Assembly (NCBI GenBank): GCA_965153455.1
Contig: OZ234498.1
Coordinates: 11,036,001-11,100,000, forward strand
DNA: 64,000 bases
Direction of reading: 5' to 3'
Source of the DNA: Sphagnum compactum
Taxonomy: Eukaryota; Bryophyta; Sphagnopsida; Sphagnales
A program made the position numbers and the translations under genes. The notes beneath the pieces are model-generated. The model made no database searches. It was given only the letters and a program-made list of their open reading frames with translations, and was not told the DNA's origin. This document shows positions 1-11,856 of this stretch, in pieces (positions within the stretch are counted from its first letter, which is position 1; each line of letters starts with the position of its first letter).

Positions 1-283
1 GTCTCTTCATGTTATTCAAGTCAAGGTAATGAAGAGCAACTTCTGCAGCATATCAGGCCCAAAGTTCCAAGTTGATCACTGACGAGAAGGTTTTGTAGTA
101 CTATGAAAAGGAATAGTGTTGGGAAGAAATTTGAACGCAATTTTTTGTGCCCAAGGGATTGGAAAGCTTCCTGTTGGATTGATGAAGAGTGCCCAGTACT
201 TTGGCATATGTGAAATCAGTCACTGTGAAGGTGACCTTTGTAATGATCTGAAAATAAGAACTTCATCTGGGGGAAGCTTGCAG

Positions 284-2089
<1,806 letters not shown>

Positions 2090-3729
2090 ACTTGAAACAG
2101 CCAAGCTGGTGCTGTATACAAAAGATGGATCCATCCAGCTCTTGAGAGACACATAATGAGGGAGGAGGTTGCTTCATTCTCAGACCCCTTGCACATAAGC
2201 ATTGTTGAATTATTCCTGAATTGAGCTGTTAGGAAAAGGGATTCCTGAAAATCCATCTTAGCCAAACTCTGGGCACTTTATTCAGCTCTCAGTACTTTAT
2301 CTTTGAACTATCAACATGGCACTCTGGCAATCATGTAAATTATCTTGAGATTTATCCTAGAAGTAATGAAATTTCAGATATGCAGATTGAGGGTTCTGCA
2401 CCCGATTCATTTCAATGGTTAACTATTCTGACAAGTTTTCTGAAAGATGGGTATGAACTGGATTAGTATTTTTCAATAATTTAGAATTCTGCATTGTAGA
2501 CTTGACATTCCATCTCTCCAACTCCGAACAATGCAGCATGAGTCACTTCAGTGGCTGTTGTTGACTTGTCGGAATGTGTTGTAGTTATTTCCATTTACAC
2601 ATCTCAAACTTTTCCTGCTTTCCCAATTGAAAGTTCCTAATCACAAACTTCTACCCTGAAAGCCAAGAGGGTGGACTGTCAGAAAGCTAGCTTCAATGAT
2701 GCAACTGTACATTGCCAAGTTTCTGTCATTATGAAAGTTACAGACATTTTTGTGATCAAAATGACTTTACAGAACTGACATTGTGCTGCAAAGACTCAGT
2801 ACTTTCCAGTACTTAGGAATTCTTCAACAACTTACAAAGAGTGATCAACAGAACTACAAGGGAAAAAAAAATACTGACAAGAATACCAATTCTAATTCAT
2901 CTGAGGCAGCCTGGAAGTCATCACCTTCTGGCCCATAACATGCACATCATAGCTTATGCAGAAAATGGATTTGGAAAAATCAGCCAGGTTTATGTGATAC
3001 AAGTAGTCATCTGAGACCAAGTTTTCATGGACAGTTCTTTGCAATTACTGAAGAATATCAGCGGAAGTAGAATGGCAACTCCAGGCACTGAATAGACAAA
3101 AACACATGTACTGCAAGAGTACAAGCAGCAAAACAGACAGGATACAAGCCAAATAAAACCATGACATCCACATGGAACAATGTGAACACTTTTCAAATGG
3201 TTGCATACACTTGCAGATTCACTAAACACCGCACTAAATTGATGCCTCCTAATGGAAAAGTGCATTCACATCTTGCTCTCTGTGCCTCTTCTCCACCCAA
3301 AAAAGCATCATGAGTTGCAACTATTACTAGAGTGGTTTTGTGCAACCACAATAATGCTCAGAACATTTTTTGTGCTGTTCACAATTCTTGAGATGAAAAT
3401 TGAGCTGGTGCATATAATACAAACATTTCTAAAAGGCCTGAGTTTAGAGGAAAAACTGAAGCAATCCTTGCTATTTTGGGCATGGCAATAATGGATTTCA
3501 GAGAGCTGTCAGGCACAGATCTACCTACATCTTTCCTAAATTGCTTCTGAGCTTGCTTCCAGAATCACAAGAGAAAAAACATGAGCATACTTAGAAATTT
3601 CGGGTCTTGAAAGAAACAATATGCCCAAGGCTCTGCTCATCTGCAAACTTTCACAATGTACAGGCCTCAAAGTAGCAAAATGTCACCATGTCAAAAACCT
3701 TTGCTGGTCAGACTGAAGCTAAGCTCTTC
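2090..3729. other. Intergenic stretch, no gene recognised
   Basis: This lies between the stop of the OPR-like gene and the stop of the 76-residue protein gene, which converge. It should hold both 3' UTRs. Short open frames here have no recognisable family and no matching splice structure. I see no repeat with a second copy in the window. Confidence 0.5.
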
Positions 3730-4285
3730 TTATTTCTGGTCCGAAATGCCAGTTTGCTTGATTGGCAACCGCCTCTCCAGCTCCTCCTGCTCTTTCTTAC
3801 TCGGTGTCCAAAACCAGTCCTTTGCAGCTTTGATTGACTTTTGCACCTGGTTACCATCCCCAAGAATCCAGTTAACCCCTGATTCAGCACGTAACCCTAA
3901 AAAAAGCTCCACAAAACACCAGACACGGGTGGAGACTCTCCAAATCGAGAAACACAATTCCAGAGGGCAAAATCATCTGCCAGAATACTCCACAGAGAGA
4001 GAGAGAGAGAGAGAGAGAATCCAGTAACACCCGATTCAGCAGGTAATCCTGAAAACAACCCCACAAAACACCAGACACTGGTAGGGACTCTGCAAATCGA
4101 GGAACGCAATTCCAGAGGGAAAAAGATGTGCCAGAATACTCCACAGACACACAGAGAGGAGTGGCAAATACTGGCGTGAGCGCGTGAGGTTGAGGGCCGT
4201 AATCCGTGGTGAGAAGGAGTGCCGCACACAAGGCTGTTGCCGCAATTGTGATGTTGCGAACCAGCCGATCTTTACTCGCATCCAT
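3730..4285 (-). CDS. Small single-pass membrane protein, 76 residues
   Basis: Two exons on the minus strand: 4285-4172 (38 codons) and 3846-3730 (38 codons plus TAA), joined in phase 0 across a 325-bp GT-AG intron. The N-terminal exon reads MDASKDRLVRN, then a hydrophobic helix of about 15 residues (12-26), then TTDYGP. The C-terminal exon is a charged amphipathic tail (SIKAAKDWFW, KKEQEELERR). This layout resembles small plant organelle or membrane proteins with an LLTxDYGP motif whose function I cannot state. The ATG at 4285 is preferred because the upstream in-frame codon is TTG. The promoter side (4430-4475) carries two AAACCCTAA telo-boxes, common on plant housekeeping genes. The intron contains half of a tandem duplication (see findings). 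The exon join is inferred from frame and motif continuity, without transcript support. Confidence 0.6.
3857..4155. repeat. Tandem duplication of about 140 bp in the intron of the 76-residue protein gene
   Basis: Positions ~3864-4010 and ~4020-4155 repeat the same sequence (CACAAAACACCAGACAC, CAAATCGAG, GCCAGAATACTCCACAGA) with about 80-85% identity by eye. A (GA)n run at 3993-4018 separates the copies. The duplicated block begins next to the functional splice acceptor, so the intron holds a second copy of the near-acceptor sequence. Confidence 0.8.
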
Positions 4286-4429
4286 CCGGGCAAAGCCAAG
4301 CAATATATACTAACACGAAAGCAACAATAAATCTGAGAATCAAGAGTCCGAAGATCCGACCAAGTCTCCAAATACCAAATCTGACAACAACAGAGAAAAG
4401 GAGCATTCGCACATCAAATCCCAAACGGG

Positions 4430-4475
4430 ATGCTCAAATCCCAAACCCTAAAAAAGCACCAAACCCTAAAAACAC
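4430..4475 (-). promoter_or_regulatory. Two telo-box motifs upstream of the 76-residue protein gene
   Basis: AAACCCTAA occurs twice about 20 bp apart, 150-180 bp before the ATG at 4285. In plants such telo-boxes are typical of promoters of ribosomal, translation and organelle-biogenesis genes. Assigning them to this gene is inferred from position. Confidence 0.45.
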
Positions 4476-4587
4476 TGTAGAGACTGTATCCAAAGCCCAT
4501 TCTCGCTACACGGGAGCGACGCGGACGAATACGTATTCTACAAAATAGTAGAATACACAGTACAATTTATAGCATAATACCTACCTA

Positions 4588-4660
4588 GCCTACTGGCTAG
4601 GACTCATGTCTAATTTGCAAACGGTTGCGGGTTCAAACCACCAACGGGTCCAATTCTACG
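4588..4660 (+). repeat. Possible SINE head (tRNA-like A and B boxes)
   Basis: ACTGGCTAGGACTC (~4592) resembles a Pol III A box, and GGGTTCAAACC (~4629) resembles a B box at the usual distance. No full tRNA cloverleaf forms. A second B-box-like GGTTCGAACC lies near 5139. No A-rich tail or target duplication was found, so the call is weak. Confidence 0.3.
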
Positions 4661-5640
4661 TATGTCTATAATGTATCCAAACTGGCGGGTATCTATCTAC
4701 CCAGTTATGGATATCTATATTTGGTCAATTGCAGTTTTATGAGCTTTTTGTTTTTAAAAATTATTTTGGCTTTATTAAACCTATTTCAAATACACACAAA
4801 TTACTGGGGATTACAAGGTAGGTGTGCCCGATTCTGGTAATGTCCATGGCCATGGCCCTTATTATTGTAATGCTCATGACCTCAAGTGTTACATTACATA
4901 AAAATCAATGTCTTCTTTTTTTCTTCTTTTTTTCTTTTTTTAAAAAAATTAAAATTTTTTCGTGACAAAATAATGAAAAAACAATGCAGGGCATGTTGGA
5001 AATCAAAATGCCCATAGGCATTTTCTGAAAATTATCATGTTCCGTAAATGCCCCCTGGTATCTTCTGTGTTGTAAATGTACCTCCAAACTACACTAAGAA
5101 TTTCTTAATTGGGAAAATAGGGCCACTAATAGGTTTAAGGTTCGAACCGCCTAATGAGCCAAAAATCTTTTCGTACATTTTTAAATGGCAAGGCAATGCC
5201 AAGTGAAAGCTATGAGCTGGGATCTGCCAATCCCCCAATCACTCTAGTACTCTATATCCATTCAAACTAGTGTTGGGCGGGTATCAAAAATACCCTCAAA
5301 TCTCATCCAGGTATCTATCTCTATATGAAACTTTCAAAATATCATTTTCAATGATACCTTGACTGAAACCCCCATTGTTGGTTCTCGCTTGTGTGAGAAC
5401 CGGATGAATGAAATTTGGATCAAGAAAAAAAATTTAAATATTAAGACTTAGGTGAGGTGACACCTTTTACCCAGGTCAAGTTCTCAAGGTATTGAGTATC
5501 TTTAGGTTATTGGTCAAAATTAGGGCTTAGGGTTAGATGTAGAAGGGGAGCCACTTTCCAAGAGATGGCTTCTCTTCCTAAACCCTAAATGCTTGAATAA
5601 AAAGTAAATTGAGTCATTTTCTCTTCCTTTTGCATTAAGT
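4661..5640. other. AT-rich intergenic DNA
   Basis: No gene seen. It contains an isolated B-box-like GGTTCGAACC at ~5139 and a 7-bp hairpin (GGTTCTC...GAGAACC) near 5379-5402. Confidence 0.4.
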
Positions 5641-6215
5641 TTTTCTTTATGTTGCAAGTTTTCAAATTTCTTGTGTTCATTGTTCATTTTTGTTTGTTTT
5701 ATATTTTTCTCTCTCTCCTCTTTCTTGCTCTAAAATTTTATTATTTTTTTTTTTCCTTCATTTTTTTAATATATTTCCTCCCTCCTTCCTTCCTTTCTTT
5801 CCTTCCTTTTCGCATTGTTGTTTCACATTGCTTCTTCACATTTCGTGTCTTTCATTTTGCCTTGTTATTGCCTATTTCTTCTCTTGTTTTTTTTGCCTTG
5901 TTGCATGTTTTGTCCCTTGCGTTTCACCTTACTACTACCTATTCCGTCCTTCACATTTCATCTTGATGTTGTTGATTTTGTCCCTTGCATTTCACCTTAT
6001 TGTTACATGTTTCTTTGTTTTTATTTCGCCTTGTTGTTGCTTAATTGTTTTTTTTGCGCTTCACCTTATTGTTGTTTATTCTCTCACAATTTGCCCTATT
6101 ATTTTCTTGTTCCCTTTTTCGCACTTCTCCTTGTTACTACGTGCTCTTTCCTTTGCATTTTGCCTTGCTATTACTTATTCTTCCTTCGTGCTCATTGATT
6201 GCTACAAAAACAAAT
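5640..6215. repeat. Pyrimidine-rich minisatellite
   Basis: A T/C-rich tract reiterates variants of TTGCCTTGTTGTTGC / TTCACCTTATTGTTG with an irregular period of roughly 40-50 bp. It opens several long reading frames rich in Phe, Leu, Ser and Cys on the plus strand, but these are low-complexity and have no start, splice or motif support. I read it as a degenerate tandem repeat, not a gene. Confidence 0.65.
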
Positions 6216-6433
6216 TATTTTGATTAGAGAATCTAGTCAAAAAAGACCCCATTTGGACATGCATCAAAAAAACCATCCTATTAATATGGACAAGTCAATT
6301 TAAACTTATTTTCCCCAAATGATAAATGAAGTCCTTATCAATGGACTACACCTTTCAAAGTTAACAAAACTTATCAAACTTTTTATTTCATTTGTTTATT
6401 TCACATCATTAGTTACATGAGTAAATAAGAAAG

Positions 6434-6850
6434 TTAAATAATTAATAAGTAGGTTGCATTATGTTTGGTAGGTAGAAGGGTGAATAAGTAAATAGCTAGC
6501 TTGTAGTCCATAGCAAGTAGGTTGTTAGGTAGGTAAGTGGGTAGATAGGTAGAATATTGAATGACAATTGGGAAGTAAGAAATAGGTGGGTATGTAAGGA
6601 AGTAGGAGGTAGGTGAATACATAAGGATGTAGGATGGTAGGTGAATACGTAAGGATGTAGGATGGTAAGTGGAAAGTAGGAGGTAAGTAGGTAAAGTTGT
6701 ACGATGATAGGTGAGAAGTAAGAGATAGATGTTTACGCAAGGATGTAAGATGGTAGGTGGGAAGTAGAAGTAGGTAGGTAGGTATGTAGGATGGTAGGTG
6801 GGAAGTAGGAGGTAGGTAGGTAGGTTTGTAAGATGGTAGGTGAATAGGTA
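6434..6850. repeat. GTAGGT-type minisatellite
   Basis: The tract is built from GTAGGTAGG-like tetranucleotide runs set in longer units of about 30-60 bp (GTAAGGATGTAGGATGGTAGGTG...GGAAGTAGGAGGTAG). The complementary strand reads as a spurious YLPTY-rich frame. Confidence 0.85.
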
Positions 6851-6859
6851 TGTAGATAA

Positions 6860-7247
6860 GCCTAGGCTATTGCTTAGTTTAATTAGTAATTATCTTAACC
6901 AATTAAGTAATATGAGATGTCCCATTTGACTAGAACACCATTGTCCATCTTGACTAAGAATGTCATTTTGCTTTGTCCAATTTGATTTTATGTCATAGTT
7001 GATTGAAGCCATTGGTCATTTTGACCAAGGTTGTTATTTTTTTGTTTAACTTGAAGAAATGTTCAATTTGACATATTGTTGTTGATGAGTTGATTTTGAT
7101 GGCTTCTAACATTAGACGGGAGGTTTTTGGTGTGTTGGATTCTTTCTTATCATTCCTAACAAAATATGAAAATAGAAAAGTTTGCAAACAACATCTCTTG
7201 TTATGATGGGCCAATTAAATTGGTTCATAAAAAAATTAAAAATGTTA
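6860..7247. other. AT-rich intergenic DNA
   Basis: No gene, RNA or clear repeat seen. Confidence 0.4.
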
Positions 7248-7553
7248 ATATTTGTGTTCACAAAAATTAGCCTAATAATCCTAAAACAAGATGTAAATCT
7301 CCAGCTAACTTAATAAAGATATAGATTTAAAATAGGAGTTACAAAATTTTGAAGGTGACTTTGAAAAGGATGAAGCTACTGAAGTACGAAAATTGTATAA
7401 ATATTTGTGTTCACAAAAATTAGCCTAATGATCCTAAAACAAGATGTAAGTCTCCATCTAACTTAATAAGGATATAGATTTAAAATAGGAGTTAGAAAAA
7501 TTTGAAGGTGATTTTGAAAAGGATGAAACTATTGAAGTGCGAAAATTGTATAA
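7248..7553. repeat. Tandem duplication, two 153-bp units
   Basis: Units 7248-7400 and 7401-7553 abut exactly. Each starts ATATTTGTGTTCACAAAAAT and ends AAAATTGTATAA, and they differ at about a dozen positions by eye. No coding signal. Confidence 0.9.
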
Positions 7554-7843
7554 ATAAACTATTGGTACTCGTCATTTTTAATTTTTTAAAATAAAATAAA
7601 ATAAAATATTCTTCATTTTAATAGTTTTTTATTTTAAAAAAATCAAGACACATAGGTTTTTTTTAAATTATTTATTTCATTTTATTTTATTAATTTGGAA
7701 CAAAATGAAAATAATAATATTTTGCCAATTCTTTCGTGAGATAACACCCTTCAGCGGGCACTTATTTGGGGGAACGGTTCCTCAAATGCCACCCTACACT
7801 TTATGCAATTGACAAAAGCCGACGAGCGAAGCTGATAAGATAA

Positions 7844-8082
7844 GAGCATCTTCACCGCACGCCTGCAAACACCCCTTTTCATGAAACCTTGGAGCAGGAT
7901 AGCGTAAATCCTGCTACGCTCCTGTATTTACGGCGATTTTGCAGTGGTCATTTTAACCCCTTTCAAAATCCTTTTTTCTACTATGGATTTGGACAGTGAC
8001 TATTACCGGTCCAGATGTAAAGACATAAATGGTCTTTGAATGTTTAAAGGAACTTTTATAAGGTTTGCGGGTGGGGATGCTC
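7844..8082. mobile_element. MITE, probably Tourist-like (PIF/Harbinger)
   Basis: The element runs from GAGCATCTTCACC to its imperfect inverted partner GGTGGGGATGCTC, about 239 bp. It is flanked on both sides by TAA, which fits the 3-bp TWA target duplication of PIF/Harbinger elements. It has no coding capacity and is more GC-rich than its surroundings. An internal dyad (GGAGCAGGAT...ATCCTGCTACGCTCC) lies at about 7891-7923. Superfamily assignment rests on the 3-bp duplication. Confidence 0.65.
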
Positions 8083-8140
8083 TAACAAATTCCAACTTTT
8101 ATACACAAGAATGTTGAATAAAGTCCTAAAGGGGTTTCTT

Positions 8141-8171
8141 TGGGGAGGAGGGGGGGGGGGGGAGGAGAGGG
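8141..8171 (+). repeat. G-rich tract
   Basis: GGGGAGGAGG followed by a run of about 12 G and GGAGGAGAGGG lies roughly 500 bp before the SOD start. It could form a G-quadruplex on the plus strand. Confidence 0.6.
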
Positions 8172-8477
8172 CGTATATATGATGCTCCTTTGTCTCCGAG
8201 TGGCACTCTAATATCTCTTTACATAACACAGAACAAGCCCCCCAAAAATAAATTAAATTAAATTAAATCATAAAGATTCAGAAATGTTGGATCACCAGGC
8301 TTGTGTTCAGTGGAGGGCATGGTTACCCAACTTGGATTTATTTTTATATTCGATTTTATTAATAAAATTAAAAAGGGGGGAATAAATGACATTGCATGCA
8401 AAAGGAGAGTCCCAAACAATATCTGACAAAATAGGGGCCAGTGTTTTTAAAAAAAAGGTTGGAACCCAGGCTTTATT

Positions 8478-8509
8478 ATGATTGGTGGACAATACTTTCC
8501 ACCAATCAT
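8478..8509. promoter_or_regulatory. Perfect 12-bp inverted repeat with opposed CCAAT boxes in the SOD promoter
   Basis: ATGATTGGTGGA (8478-8489) is mirrored exactly by TCCACCAATCAT (8498-8509) across an 8-nt spacer. Both arms contain the CCAAT pentamer in opposite orientation, the core bound by NF-Y. The dyad sits just before the TATA-like TTTATATCTT (8518-8529) and about 165 bp before the SOD ATG, so a regulatory role is plausible but inferred. Confidence 0.55.
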
Positions 8510-8517
8510 GTTTGTGG

Positions 8518-8529
8518 ATTTTATATCTT
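8518..8529 (+). promoter_or_regulatory. Candidate TATA box of the SOD gene
   Basis: TTTATATCTTAT lies about 150 bp before the ATG at 8675. It would place transcription start near 8550-8560 and give a 5' leader of about 120 nt containing (TTC)n and (GAA)n runs. Confidence 0.45.
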
Positions 8530-8674
8530 ATCACGCTGAACGTGGCACCCTTATATGCTCGCCAGTCCCGCAAGGGAAGCTTCTCTGTTCTTCTTCTTCT
8601 TCTTGTTGCCACAAAGCAAAGCAGCGAACGAAGAAGAAGACGAAGAAGAGAGAGAAGGAAAGAACAAGGGGCGA

Positions 8675-11600
8675 ATGCAAGCTCTCGTTGCAGCGATGGC
8701 CGCGCACGCACTTTCATTGTCAGCGCTTGCGCCTCCGTCTACGGCAACACCTTCTTCGGCTGTTTTGCAATCCAGTTTCAGTGGTATTACGGTGCGCGTA
8801 AGTAATGCTCCGTTTCTGGCGTCTGTGAGTGCCGTTAAGCGGCCGCTTACTGTTTTGGCGGTGACTAAAAAGGCCGTTGCCGTGCTCAAGGGTACCTCTG
8901 CCGTCGAAGGAGTCGTCCAGCTTTTCCAGGATGACGACGGTATGATTATTTCTGATTAATATTGCTCCTTTTTGTTTCATAAGAGATTTTCGGATTTGTT
9001 TCTACTACGGTTGATCATGAAGCTCTTGTTATAACCCTGAGGTCGATGCCTGGCATTTGTGTCTATCGGTGAAAGCTTTTGTGTATTTCTCGTTGGACGG
9101 AGCCTCGTGCTATCGAAGTTTTTCATTTGTTTTCCCCAGTAAGCTTTGCAGTTTGGAACTCTGTTTAAGCTTGCATTGCGATTTGGAGAGGAAATGGAGA
9201 GATCGTGTGACGAAGCCGAAAACTTTTACAATTTTTTTTTCCTACTGTAGCCAAGGCATTAGGGAATCTCCTTGGTCTTTTCTTTCGGTTCCTAGATCGC
9301 AGGCTGATGCTTAAGCGGATTCCTTTCTTATGCCGTCTAGAGGACATGTACACGTTCTACTGCCGAGTCTCTATGTAGATAGCTTATAGATGACAGCTCG
9401 TTCCTGTGCTTGCATATCATGCTAGAAATTTTCATCCTCCCTAGTTTGGTCTCTTTGTTGGTAAGTACTTGGATTAGGAAGCGTTGAGAGATTCCAGACA
9501 AGTGCATGGGGTATGTGATCCTTTACTCTTTCAATGTCAGACACATCGCATACAGGGCCTAGCACAACAATCTTCTTACAAATGACATGACCAGCAATAC
9601 AGATTTTGAGTGTCGAAGAAGAAGAGAATCTGTGAACCTAATAAGCATTGCATCACTGAAAAGCTCTTGATTTACAGCCTTCCTGAAAGGGGGAACTTAG
9701 TTGCCAATGAGCTTGTCATGACATTGAAGTCCTTCTCTCTTCCATTATTTTGTTGAATGGAAAAGTAAACATGGTCACTTGGAATCATGCTGTTGGTTGT
9801 GCAGGTCCTACTACTGTGACGGTCAAGATCACTGGTCTTACACCTGGCAAGCATGGATTTCATCTTGTAAGCAGCTCCTCATTGCTTGCCACATCTTGTT
9901 GCAACATATTTATTCATGTGGCTTTAAGAGTTGTGGATGATTGGGGATGGGTTCAGCCTCTCTCAAGATATAGAACAAATATCATGTAGAAGGTTAAATT
10001 GGAGAATATTCAAAAGACCAACATGACTTGCTTCTGCACCACAAATCTCTTGTTTTCCAGCGATGGTGACAACCATCATGGTTTCCAAATTTATACATTT
10101 GACCACATTATCAGTAGCCTGAAATATTCACTAGACCTTGTAGATTCTAAGCAGATATTGCACAGGTCTCAGAGAGCAAAATAGGATGCCTTTTTCAATT
10201 TTGAAAATATGCATTCATGTAGTGTTGGGTTCCTGGAATAAGAGCACAAAACCATTGTAGAGGGGGCAGTTGAGTTTAGTTTCTTGATCAATCTCACTAT
10301 GGAGAGAAATCCTTAGATTTTCAGGTTTGAGACTATCTTGTTGAGGTTCTCAAGTAGAGAGGAGTCATGACACTTGTATGAGTCCTAAACATATTCACCT
10401 TGTCTTTGCAGCACGAATTTGGTGATACAACCAATGGTTGCATTTCAACTGGTATGAACAGCTTGCCTTTTCATTGTTGTGCTTCATCTTTGTTTATGTT
10501 GGCTACATTCTTACAAACTTTCGGCTGTGAGGTTGGGTTTGATTCAGTTTGTGCTCCGTGTATGTTGAGCTCAATGCCAAAGGAAAGTTATGTTATGGTT
10601 GGGCTGAGCAGGTCCTCATTTCAACCCCGATGGAAAGACACATGGTGCCCCAGAGGATGAAGTCCGTCATGCAGGAGACCTCGGTAACATTGTGGCCGGG
10701 CCTGATGGTAGGCACACACAATCTTTTTGTGTTGTTCTTCTTGGAACAACAGCTGATGGTTGGGAGTTCAGCTGATTGAGTAGCATGTTTACATTCTTTT
10801 GGCATTGTTAAACCCACATTTGGTTTGTTCAATTCTTTTTCAGGTGTTGCAGAGGTGACCATCACTGACACCCAGGTGAATAATCAATTGCTCCTTTGAA
10901 GCTTCAGTTGGATTTATCTTTTGTGAGCTTCTTGATGATGTATCATAGTAATGATCAAATAGTCTTGGCTGTTAGAGAAATACTATGGTTGTAAGCTGGA
11001 ATTCTAAGTCCCAATATAGTTGTGTCTATGTATTTATTTATCATTTGCAATCATGTTATTGCCTGAAGAAGTCATTTCTCAGGCTGGTCTCTCCTACTAC
11101 ATGCAATCTGCCTGACGTTCCTCCATGTTGTGATTTGTCATCATTTTCTTTTTTTGCAGATACCCTTGGGGGGCCCTTTGTCAGTTGTTGGAAGGGCATT
11201 TGTAGTCCATGAACTCGAGGATGACCTTGGCAAAGGTAATTTTGATGCTGTGTTGAAGACTACTGTCTTCACTTTTGTTTGATTTATGACAATAAAGTGC
11301 TATGGTTTGCTTATTCTGGAGCTGCAACAACCCAATGAGAGAATCTAGGAATCAAGGCTGAATGTAAATTTGGGGTGAAGGAACTTCAGAAGTTTTTAGA
11401 AGATAGCATCAATGACTCTTAGATCTTGTCAGCTCCTCATCATGGGTTATGTGAATGAGTTTCAGGTGGGCATGAACTCAGCTCAACAACTGGAAATGCA
11501 GGAGGCCGGCTTGCCTGCGGTAAGGCTTGGGTGCCATAATTTGGAGCTTTCACTGGGATTTTTGTTGCCTCAGGAACATGATGTGATATGGGGTTTGTTA

Positions 11601-11856
11601 AATGATTTATGTTCATCACATCCATTCATAAGCACACTTGTTGTGAAACTGCTCCCATCTCCTGCCAAAATATTTGTCGCTGAGTGTTTACATTGTGTGT
11701 ACTGACTGAAATTCGGTACACACATTGTTTTGAACAGGTGTGCATCAGGACGTCAGCACCTTGTTATATGTTATGTGCACCCTTCATACATACCCTTGAC
11801 TGATGGTTTCAATTGCTTTATGTGCAGGTGTTGTGGGACTAACGCCACTCACTTGA
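8675..11856 (+). CDS. CSD2: Chloroplast Cu/Zn superoxide dismutase
   Basis: Eight exons join in frame to 217 residues: 8675-8939, 9805-9866, 10412-10451, 10612-10707, 10844-10875, 11160-11235, 11466-11519 and 11828-11856 (TGA). The enzyme converts superoxide to O2 and H2O2 in the plastid stroma. Residues ~1-63 form a Ala/Ser/Val-rich, acid-free transit peptide. The mature part begins near KKAVAVLKG. Metal ligands are all visible: Cu by His108, His110, His125 and His182; Zn by His125, His133, His142 and Asp145. Cys119 and Cys208 form the family disulfide. Signatures include GFHLHEFGD, HAGDLGN and [16 protein letters not shown], the plastid rather than cytosolic subtype. Length and seven-intron layout match plant plastid CSDs. 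The start is the first ATG that yields a transit peptide; an in-frame Met8 is an alternative. The gene looks intact. Confidence 0.96.

Noticed and set aside
1-283. First exons of the OPR-like gene
   Set aside because: No FKLSHR-type exon followed by a donor could be found before 284; the exon is probably upstream of the window.
4588-4660. tRNA gene
   Set aside because: A and B box-like motifs are present, but no acceptor stem or anticodon arm can be drawn.
5649-6223. Overlapping Phe/Leu/Cys-rich frames suggesting a membrane protein
   Set aside because: They come from a pyrimidine-rich minisatellite. All three frames are open, which indicates repeat composition rather than coding.
6434-6860. 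CRISPR-like array
   Set aside because: The repeats are simple GTAGGT variants without unique spacers, and the genome is eukaryotic.
10549-10779. Separate open frame inside the SOD gene
   Set aside because: It overlaps SOD exon 4 in another frame and has no independent signature.
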